NCBI GenBank assembly: GCA_013812995.1
Contig: JACCSL010001048.1
Coordinates: 1-10,948 of the forward strand
Source of the DNA: Ardenticatenales bacterium
GTDB lineage: Bacteria; Chloroflexota; Anaerolineae; Ardenticatenales; Ardenticatenaceae
Reading direction: 5' to 3'
Length of the DNA: 10,948 nucleotides
How positions within the stretch are numbered: position 1 is the first letter of the stretch; each line of letters starts with the position of its first letter. This document shows, one piece after another, positions 6,333 through 10,948 of the stretch. Below the pieces are notes generated by a model. That model was not told the DNA's origin. It made no database searches and was given only the letters and a program-made list of their open reading frames with translations. Position numbers and translations under genes: made by a program.

Positions 6333-7415
6333 CTACAACAACCAGGGGCCGTTCTCTCTCCGTCGCAAATCCTCTGCCAACGCCTGAAAGGCCTGTCGTG
6401 GATGAGAGACCCTCACCTTTTTGTCTCCCAGAGACCCGGTTTCATTCAGGGCCGCTTCGAACTTGGCCCGTTCTTCGTCCAGATAGCCGCGTGTCCACCC
6501 CACATAAACATCGGAGAGAATCTCATTCGGGAAGATCGTCAACGCCTCGTGAAGTGCCTCTATCTTAAGCTCGGGAAGCCCGCGCCCTGTAGCACCAATC
6601 ACATGACCAAAGATATGGTTGCCCCCCTTCGTTACAGCCAGCAGCGTCAGAGCTGGGGCGACATCGGTATAGTGCAGAGCCTGTTTGGCTCCGCCTTCCA
6701 GTTGGGAAAGCCCCTCAAACAGAGCACTGATGCGCTGGATGCGCTCCTCTGGCGAAAGTCGATAGGATTTCCCGTCCTCCAGATGCTCTAATCCTCTCTC
6801 CTGCGCCAGCGCAATACGAGTATCGTCCAGGTTTCGGTACCCTGTCTTCTGTCGGTAGGAAAATGTTCCACAGGCATGAAGATCAAGTGAAAAGAGGCCC
6901 TTCAGCGTTGCTCTGTAGAACTGATGCTCATGTGGAACTGGGTCGCCATCATGCCGTGACATCGTTCCAAAGTCTTCAGTTGGTGTAACGGGCGCAATGG
7001 AAATGAGGGTGCTGACGCGGAAGGGCGAGACGCGAGTCACTGTTTCCTTTGTGGGTGTTTCATTGGCTCGCGTTGCATCTGCCTCGCGTCTTTCGCGCGC
7101 TGAGGCTTTTTTAGAGGGAGCGCGCATATAGCCGAAGAGGTCATCATCCCACCACTCCAAGGGGTTGGCATCGGTATAGGCGACCTTTTCCTCACGATAG
7201 ATTGGGGCCGACCGCCAGCCCATATCTGCTTTCTCCAGAGTTGTGCGAAGCCAGTACCGGAAAGCCTGCGCCGAAACATAGGGATAGGAGCCGTCCTTGG
7301 TACGAATCATCTTGACTCCGACTGTATTATCCGTACGCGCACCCAGAATATTGCCCAGATTGTTTAGAGCCGAAGCTGGAGCATCGATCAACATCAAGCC
7401 TGTAACGAATGACAT
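6333..7415 (-). CDS. cas7: Cascade backbone subunit Cas7 (Cst2/DevR family)
   Basis: This 360-residue protein is the repeated RNA-binding backbone subunit that coats the crRNA spacer. It starts with the RAMP-like strand FVTGLMLIDAPASALNNLG, then SYPYVSAQAFRYWLRTTL (43-60), the segment WWDDDLFGYMRAPSKK (88-103) and TRVSPFRVSTLISI (127-140), all typical of the Cst2/DevR branch. A charged, probably disordered stretch at about 100-125 lies where the family has its variable thumb-like loop. The length is normal. AGGAGG precedes the ATG by 8 nt. It lies 41 nt after cas8b and 40 nt before cas5. Backbone subunits are needed in several copies, so it is probably translated more strongly than its neighbours, but nothing in the sequence proves this. 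Confidence 0.92.
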   Translation of the reverse strand: MSFVTGLMLIDAPASALNNLGNILGARTDNTVGVKMIRTKDGSYPYVSAQAFRYWLRTTLEKADMGWRSAPIYREEKVAYTDANPLEWWDDDLFGYMRAPSKKASARERREADATRANETPTKETVTRVSPFRVSTLISIAPVTPTEDFGTMSRHDGDPVPHEHQFYRATLKGLFSLDLHACGTFSYRQKTGYRNLDDTRIALAQERGLEHLEDGKSYRLSPEERIQRISALFEGLSQLEGGAKQALHYTDVAPALTLLAVTKGGNHIFGHVIGATGRGLPELKIEALHEALTIFPNEILSDVYVGWTRGYLDEERAKFEAALNETGSLGDKKVRVSHPRQAFQALAEDLRRRENGPWLL

Positions 7416-7456
7416 GGGGACTACCTCCTAAAAGTGAATGGAAAAGTGTAAGGGTG

Positions 7457-7822
7457 TTACTCAGACTGCGCAGCATCCTGGTCGTCAGTTTCTGGAATAG
7501 CATCAGCATTTTTGCCCAACCATCCCCGTTGGTGTAGCTGCTCAACCATCCGGATCAGCACCAGATCTCTTGCCAGTCGCCAATCAGGGCGAGACAACTC
7601 CTGGCCTTCCTCAAAGACCTCAATGTAAGGGTCTAGTGTGAAAAGCGGAGGATTACCGCGTTTTACATGGGCCAGATTGGCCTTGATGAGGATGGTGCGA
7701 AAATAGGCGGGACGTTGCTCAATGAAGAAGTTACGGAAAAACTGACGGTCATTTTGACTACTCACGTACTCCGCCAATTGATCGCCCATTGTACGAATTT
7801 GTGCAATACGCTCTTTATCCAT
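7457..7822 (-). CDS. cas11: Probable Cas11 small subunit from an internal start in cas8b
   Basis: Types I-B, I-C and I-D are known to make their small Cascade subunit, Cas11, by independent translation of the 3' end of cas8. Here a GGAGG on the minus strand (7836-7832) stands before two in-frame ATGs. The one at 7828 is only 3 nt away, while the one at 7822 is at 9 nt, close to the 8-10 nt seen for cas7 and cas8b. The product from 7822 begins MDKERIAQIR, has 121 residues, corresponds to Cas8b residues 354-474, and looks helical and charged. Size, position and helical character fit Cas11, which lines the belly of Cascade and supports target binding. The start is inferred from sequence; residue 352 is the alternative. 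Confidence 0.6.
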   Translation of the reverse strand: MDKERIAQIRTMGDQLAEYVSSQNDRQFFRNFFIEQRPAYFRTILIKANLAHVKRGNPPLFTLDPYIEVFEEGQELSRPDWRLARDLVLIRMVEQLHQRGWLGKNADAIPETDDQDAAQSE

Positions 7823-8881
7823 GTGCATGATCCTCCATAAGAAACGTTCGGTAATTGCCCACGACACCAACTCCACTTCGTCTTTCAGCGAATACCCACC
7901 TCGTGGGTCTCCCTGATTACTACGAGCATACCGCAGAGCCTCACGCAGAAGGTAAGTTCTCAAGAAGGCCCGTGCATTCTCCGGTAACTTGAATATATCC
8001 TCATACAACCAGTTGCGCCTGGGTTGAAAAGTCCCATCTCCTTTCGTGGCCTTCTTTTTTGTAGGCGCTACCTCCCAAGCACGCTGAACAATAGTATTCC
8101 ACTTTTCCCTGTAATCAGCCCTTCTCATGTCGCTCAGGAAGCTGATCGTTTGTAAGGGCAAATGTAGAATTTCAAGCGAGGGGTTTTGTCCACTGTTGCT
8201 CAAAAGGTATGCGGTAACGGAAAAAGGTTTTGAAAACTCGCGCTCGTCCCGTTGCATGACCTCTGCGCTCAACAATTTAGTTATCAGGTAGGTGCGGTGA
8301 GTAAAGGGGCTCCGCTCGGGTTTTTTGTCGCCTGCCGCTTGGGCTAATTGCACAGCCTGTCGATTGTCTTTCAGAAATGAGCGTGCGAAGTGCTGTAGGA
8401 TTGCTTCACTATCAGAATGTACAACCAGCATGAACCCTCCAGCACCAAGAGAGTATGCCTGCACACAGAGCAAACAACGTCCACATATCGGCAAACCAGC
8501 CTCGCCCCAGGGATAGAAATTGATCACATCCCGTCCGAGCAAGAGCGGAAAATAGTCTCGGGCGACTTGTAGAACAGATGGTTCCTTGCAAAAAACACAG
8601 GGATTGGCATCACTGGGAGGCTCCACTCGATACGCGTAGAGATAGGGTCCGAAATAATCTTTCCTATCGCCCTTTATGCCAGGATTGGTGTAGCCGGAAT
8701 TAGGAAAGATAGCCCCGTGAATAAAGCCTAATAAGGGAGGTCGGGTGTAGTTATAGGCGATGTAATCCGCAATCGCATCTAAATCGGCCTGTGTTACCTG
8801 TGATGGGTGGCGTTTTTCGGCGAATACCGTGATCGTTGCTGCTCCGCCATCCACCAGGGGATGGCCTGTGTATTTCAGCAT
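7457..8881 (-). CDS. cas8b: Cascade large subunit Cas8b (Cst1, CXXC-CXXC family)
   Basis: This 474-residue protein is the large subunit that recognises the PAM and recruits Cas3. The N terminus MLKYTGHPLVDGGAATITVFA and the two cysteine groups, Cys95/Cys98 (CVFC) and Cys133/Cys136/Cys139 (CGRCLLC), are the marks of the Cst1 family and suggest a zinc-binding site. It is the protein that fixes the subtype as I-B of the Tneap kind. The C-terminal third is helical and contains an in-frame ribosome site and ATG pair that probably yields a separate small subunit, Cas11. The start lies 32 nt after the WYL gene with AAGGAG about 10 nt upstream. The gene is of moderate GC content, unlike cas6 and cas1. 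Confidence 0.92.
   Translation of the reverse strand: MLKYTGHPLVDGGAATITVFAEKRHPSQVTQADLDAIADYIAYNYTRPPLLGFIHGAIFPNSGYTNPGIKGDRKDYFGPYLYAYRVEPPSDANPCVFCKEPSVLQVARDYFPLLLGRDVINFYPWGEAGLPICGRCLLCVQAYSLGAGGFMLVVHSDSEAILQHFARSFLKDNRQAVQLAQAAGDKKPERSPFTHRTYLITKLLSAEVMQRDEREFSKPFSVTAYLLSNSGQNPSLEILHLPLQTISFLSDMRRADYREKWNTIVQRAWEVAPTKKKATKGDGTFQPRRNWLYEDIFKLPENARAFLRTYLLREALRYARSNQGDPRGGYSLKDEVELVSWAITERFLWRIMHMDKERIAQIRTMGDQLAEYVSSQNDRQFFRNFFIEQRPAYFRTILIKANLAHVKRGNPPLFTLDPYIEVFEEGQELSRPDWRLARDLVLIRMVEQLHQRGWLGKNADAIPETDDQDAAQSE
7832..7836 (-). promoter_or_regulatory. Internal ribosome binding site inside cas8b for Cas11
   Basis: GGAGG is read on the minus strand within the codons for Trp349, Arg350 and Ile351 of Cas8b (TGG AGG ATC), directly before ATG CAC ATG. 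The second ATG, at 7822, has a 9-nt spacing. This is a strong ribosome site in the place where an internal Cas11 start is expected for a type I-B cas8. Confidence 0.6.
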
Positions 8882-8913
8882 TTTGTCTATGCTCCTTGAC
8901 GAAGATTTACAAC

Positions 8914-9918
8914 CTACCTGTTCATTGTTGCTGCTGATAAATGCTTTTGAGCCAGCCGTTCTCTCAACTCCACAGGTTCCAAGACTTTAACTCGGTCTCC
9001 ATAGTACATCAACCAATTCACGAATTCAGGGGTGATGGCGATGTACAAGCTAAATAGAACACTTTCATCATCAAGTATTTCGGAGCTTTGGCTGGGGTGC
9101 CAGTGCTCCTCACTGACCCAACTCCCTGCCTCCTTGCTGAAATGCAAGCGGACCGAGACAGGCTCACCGGCCTGGCCGCGCATCATACCCCATGTCGCAC
9201 CCAGGTATTCTTCCAGCGAAAAATCGTTGGGAATTCGGTAGCGTGTTTCCTCATACAGTAAAGTTGCCTCCAGAATACGGTCAACCTTGAAAATCAAGGG
9301 TTCGTGGCGTCGTTCGCAATATGCAATCAATTGCCATGATCGTACATACGGCATGAGGTGGTACGGATGAACAATCCGTTCGCTAATATTTCCCCCTCTG
9401 GAGCGAGTCTCATAAGTTATTCTTACCTTGCAATGCTCTACAAGAGCCTGATTCAGCAACAAGAGCATCTGTTGGCGATGCTCCTTGCGGACCGTAATCA
9501 TTGGTTGGGCGATAATGTGGTGCAATAAGTGGGCAAACTCTTGGGGAAACAATGTTTTGAGACGGGCAACGGCGGGAGCTAATTCTGTGGCACCTATGCC
9601 TGATACCTGCTGGGCCGCTTGCACAACGAGCAGGAGCGCAAGGGCCTCAGCAAAACTAAATTGAAGCGTTGGCAACTGGGGGAATTCCTCAAAATAATAT
9701 CCTTCCTGCGAATGAACCAGAGATAGTTTCAAGCCATGTCGAATCACATCTAAATCTTTCTGAATGGTTCGTTCGCTAATTTCAAAATGGTCAGCCAGAT
9801 CACGCCGCAGGTATCGCTTCCGGCTGATTGCTATCATCTGCACCAACTCCAAAATTCGAGAGACACGCTTAGTTTCTTCGAGGGAACGACCCAAACTTGG
9901 AAAATCTTGATTCATCAT
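8914..9918 (-). CDS. WYL-domain transcriptional regulator (DeoR/YafY-like)
   Basis: This 334-residue protein has an N-terminal helix-turn-helix (about 20-60, with RRDLADHFEISERTIQKDLD as the recognition part) and a central WYL domain. In the WYL domain the name motif reads WQL (195-197), followed by FKVDRI (210-215). A C-terminal WCX-type extension completes the protein. WYL regulators often control defence loci, and one is reported to repress crRNA accumulation of a cyanobacterial type I-D system. This gene leads the operon, 32 nt before cas8b, so it probably regulates itself and the cas genes, perhaps responding to nucleic acid bound by the WYL domain. The start is uncertain: ATGATG lies right after AAGGA, so the second ATG (9915) or an atypical site may be used. 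Activator or repressor cannot be told. Confidence 0.88.
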   Translation of the reverse strand: MMNQDFPSLGRSLEETKRVSRILELVQMIAISRKRYLRRDLADHFEISERTIQKDLDVIRHGLKLSLVHSQEGYYFEEFPQLPTLQFSFAEALALLLVVQAAQQVSGIGATELAPAVARLKTLFPQEFAHLLHHIIAQPMITVRKEHRQQMLLLLNQALVEHCKVRITYETRSRGGNISERIVHPYHLMPYVRSWQLIAYCERRHEPLIFKVDRILEATLLYEETRYRIPNDFSLEEYLGATWGMMRGQAGEPVSVRLHFSKEAGSWVSEEHWHPSQSSEILDDESVLFSLYIAITPEFVNWLMYYGDRVKVLEPVELRERLAQKHLSAATMNR

Positions 9919-9968
9919 TCCTTTGCGCCTTCGTTGAAATCATCATTGTTGGCAAGTCTACAGGTAGC

Positions 9969-9990
9969 GTGGGAACCCTGCTATTCCCAC
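9969..9990. repeat. 7-bp inverted repeat upstream of the WYL-cas operon, possible operator
   Basis: GTGGGAA (9969-9975) and TTCCCAC (9984-9990) are exact reverse complements with an 8-nt spacer, 51 nt upstream of the WYL start. The arm-to-arm distance of 15 nt suits a dimeric helix-turn-helix protein. No T-run follows on either strand, so it is not a terminator. I could not find a convincing -35/-10 pair for the operon around it. Confidence 0.45.
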
Positions 9991-10059
9991 ACATTTGAAA
10001 TCTAATCGCCATTTGCGTCTTTGGACTGGAGTCTGGCAGTGGCGGGGGCGCGGGTCGTT

Positions 10060-10074
10060 GACCGGGTATCGGTC
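10060..10074. repeat. 5-bp inverted repeat in the WYL-pilin intergenic region
   Basis: GACCG (10060-10064) and CGGTC (10070-10074) flank a 5-nt spacer. It is short and could be chance. It lies between the 9969-9990 dyad and the longer 10083-10135 repeat in the same 264-bp region. Confidence 0.3.
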
Positions 10075-10082
10075 TGATGGAT

Positions 10083-10135
10083 TATAGAGGAAAGTTGAGG
10101 AAAATGGTAGACAAAAGTCCCTGTTTTCCTCTATA
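10083..10135. repeat. Perfect 11-bp inverted repeat over the candidate pilin promoter
   Basis: TATAGAGGAAA (10083-10093) and TTTCCTCTATA (10125-10135) are exact reverse complements separated by 31 nt. A second GAGGAAAA at 10097-10104 can also pair with the right arm, so there are three copies of the half-site, two direct and one inverted. The right arm overlaps the candidate -10 box at 10132-10137. This looks like an operator or looping site. Confidence 0.6.
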
Positions 10136-10137
10136 CT
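10108..10137 (+). promoter_or_regulatory. Candidate promoter of the pilin gene
   Basis: TAGACA (10108-10113) and TATACT (10132-10137) each match the sigma-70 consensus at 5 of 6 positions and are 18 nt apart. A start near 10145 would leave a leader of about 38 nt before the pilin ATG. A second possibility is TTGACC at 10058 with TATAGA at 10083, spaced 19 nt. Confidence 0.45.
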
Positions 10138-10182
10138 GGCCCGTATTATTCCGAATGTTATCTGCTATTGTCTGGAGGAATC

Positions 10183-10350
10183 ATGTATCTACCGCGCGAG
10201 GAAGGTCAGGGCTTGGCCGAGTACGGGCTGATTCTGGTGCTGGTCGCTGTGGCGGTCATCGCCATCCTGTCGCTGCTTGGCCCGCAGATTGGCCGGTCTT
10301 TTCCAGGGTCACGGCGGCGATTCCCACCTGAGCGGCTACTGTCCCGCTGA
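10183..10350 (+). CDS. Small Flp/Fap-type pilin, probably frameshifted
   Basis: The first 37 residues are a classic Flp pilin of the tight-adherence type. A short basic and acidic leader ends in Gly8, the likely prepilin peptidase site, followed by QGLAEY with Glu at +5 and Tyr at +6, then a hydrophobic helix of about 22 residues and LLGPQIG. The ATG at 10183 has GGAGG 6 nt upstream, so I prefer it to an earlier in-frame ATG. After GPQIG the frame runs on as an arginine- and proline-rich tail to 10350, giving 55 residues and overlapping the convergent gene. One base extra near 10294-10295 would continue as VFSRVTAAIPT and stop at 10331, a normal pilin end of about 49 residues. A one-base deletion or sequence error is therefore likely. 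No tad genes are in view. Confidence 0.7.
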   Translation: MYLPREEGQGLAEYGLILVLVAVAVIAILSLLGPQIGRSFPGSRRRFPPERLLSR

Positions 10351-10948
10351 GCCCTGCTCGCGTGTGGCGACGCGCTCGATCTCGGCGAGAATCGCGGGGA
10401 GTTGCTCGGGGTGGCGAAGCATCTGGCGAAGTTGTTCAGGGAGGAAGCTGTCTTTGAGGTTGGGGGGTAGGCGGTCGGAGAGGTCGTAGCGGAAGAAGCG
10501 GGTGTTGATGAGTAGCTCTGCCTCCTGGCGCGCGTGCGCGGTGGGGTAGGCGCTCAGGGGAAGGTCCTGGTTGGGGGAGATAAAGCCGCCCTGTCTCACC
10601 CAGGGCTCGATGGCCTCGGGTTGGGCGAGGAAGGTGAGCAGCGCCTGGCTCTCGGACCGGTTGTTCGTGGCGACGGCGACGGAGCCCACGCCAACGACAC
10701 CGCCATTGGCCGGGAAGGGAAAGAGATCATACGCCTCCTCCCCCTCCGCCAACCCGCGAATCAGGCCACCTTGCCCCAGCCAGAACACTGCGCCGGGCGC
10801 TTCCGGGTCGAAGGCGCGCGCAAAGCTTTTCGGGGTGAGGGGCAGGGTGGCAGCGCCCTCGCTGCCACCCATCACCCAAGGCGCTTGCAGCAGGGTGACA
10901 AAGTGTTGCGCGGCCTGTTCAACGGCAGGGTCTGTCCAGGGAATGCGA
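10336..10948 (-). CDS. Extracellular solute-binding protein, family 1 (C-terminal part)
   Basis: The frame is open from the right edge to a TAG at 10336, giving 203 residues of a protein whose N terminus lies outside the window. Features of ABC-transporter substrate-binding proteins for sugars are visible: a segment that evaluates as FPANGGVVGVGSVAVATNN, then SQALLTFLAQPEAIEPWVRQ and GGFISPN, the usual late part of the C-terminal lobe. It should act outside the membrane as a lipoprotein delivering a sugar or similar solute to a permease; the signal peptide cannot be seen here. A GTG at 10875 is only an internal valine codon, since coding sense continues upstream (for example IPWTDPAVEQAAQHFVTLLQ). 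It converges on the pilin gene and is GC-rich like the presumed host. The substrate cannot be named. Confidence 0.8.
   Translation of the reverse strand, partial: RIPWTDPAVEQAAQHFVTLLQAPWVMGGSEGAATLPLTPKSFARAFDPEAPGAVFWLGQGGLIRGLAEGEEAYDLFPFPANGGVVGVGSVAVATNNRSESQALLTFLAQPEAIEPWVRQGGFISPNQDLPLSAYPTAHARQEAELLINTRFFRYDLSDRLPPNLKDSFLPEQLRQMLRHPEQLPAILAEIERVATREQGSAGQ

Noticed and set aside
212..10094. Shared 9-mer AGAGGAAAG in the leader (212-220) and at 10086-10094
   Set aside because: A shared purine-rich 9-mer between regions of this size is expected by chance at an appreciable rate, and it is not part of a dyad in the leader.
10077..10331. Separate 84-residue gene upstream of and overlapping the pilin
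   Set aside because: Its N-terminal part crosses the promoter and operator region and has no ribosome site. Only its last 11 residues make sense, as the shifted end of the pilin.
10331..10348. Bidirectional terminator between the pilin and the solute-binding protein
   Set aside because: AGCGG/CCGCT gives only a 5-bp stem and no T-run follows on either strand.

Overview
The window is almost entirely one type I-B (Tneap/Cst-like) CRISPR-Cas locus, read on the minus strand, with a short stretch of host genes at the right edge. A small Flp-type pilin gene (plus strand, from 10183) and the C-terminal part of a family 1 extracellular solute-binding protein (minus strand, running off the right edge) lie there. 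The pilin's sequence style and the GC-rich flanks suggest a member of the Chloroflexota. That assignment is inference, since there is no rRNA or other firm marker.

Region by region: 1-95 is the leader-proximal end of a CRISPR array, with one complete 37-nt repeat, one 36-nt spacer and a repeat cut by the window edge. 96-286 is the leader, which carries two perfect 9-bp inverted repeats. From 9918 down to 287 runs a nine-gene, head-to-tail cluster: WYL regulator, cas8b (with a probable internal cas11 start), cas7, cas5, cas3, cas6, cas1, cas2, cas4. No gap exceeds 41 nt. Two junctions are 4-nt ATGA overlaps, and at two others the Shine-Dalgarno sequence overlaps the upstream stop codon, so the cluster is very probably one coupled operon. 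9919-10182 is a 264-bp intergenic region with three inverted repeats and a candidate pilin promoter.

How it works together: Cas6 should cut the array transcript at the repeat hairpin. The repeat fits this, because a 4-bp stem ends exactly 8 nt before the spacer, giving the usual 5' handle ACTGAAAC. Cas8b, Cas7, Cas5 and the internally translated Cas11 would form the Cascade complex, and the single-chain HD-helicase Cas3 would degrade the target. Cas1, Cas2 and Cas4 would capture and trim new spacers and insert them at the repeat beside the leader. The WYL protein is the likely transcriptional switch.

All catalytic motifs I looked for are present, so the locus looks functional. The most interesting points are the internal cas11 start, the uncommon gene order (cas6 in the middle, cas4 last), the dyads in the leader and upstream of the operon, a composition break between the effector and adaptation modules, and a probable one-base frameshift in the pilin. 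I found no wholly new system.
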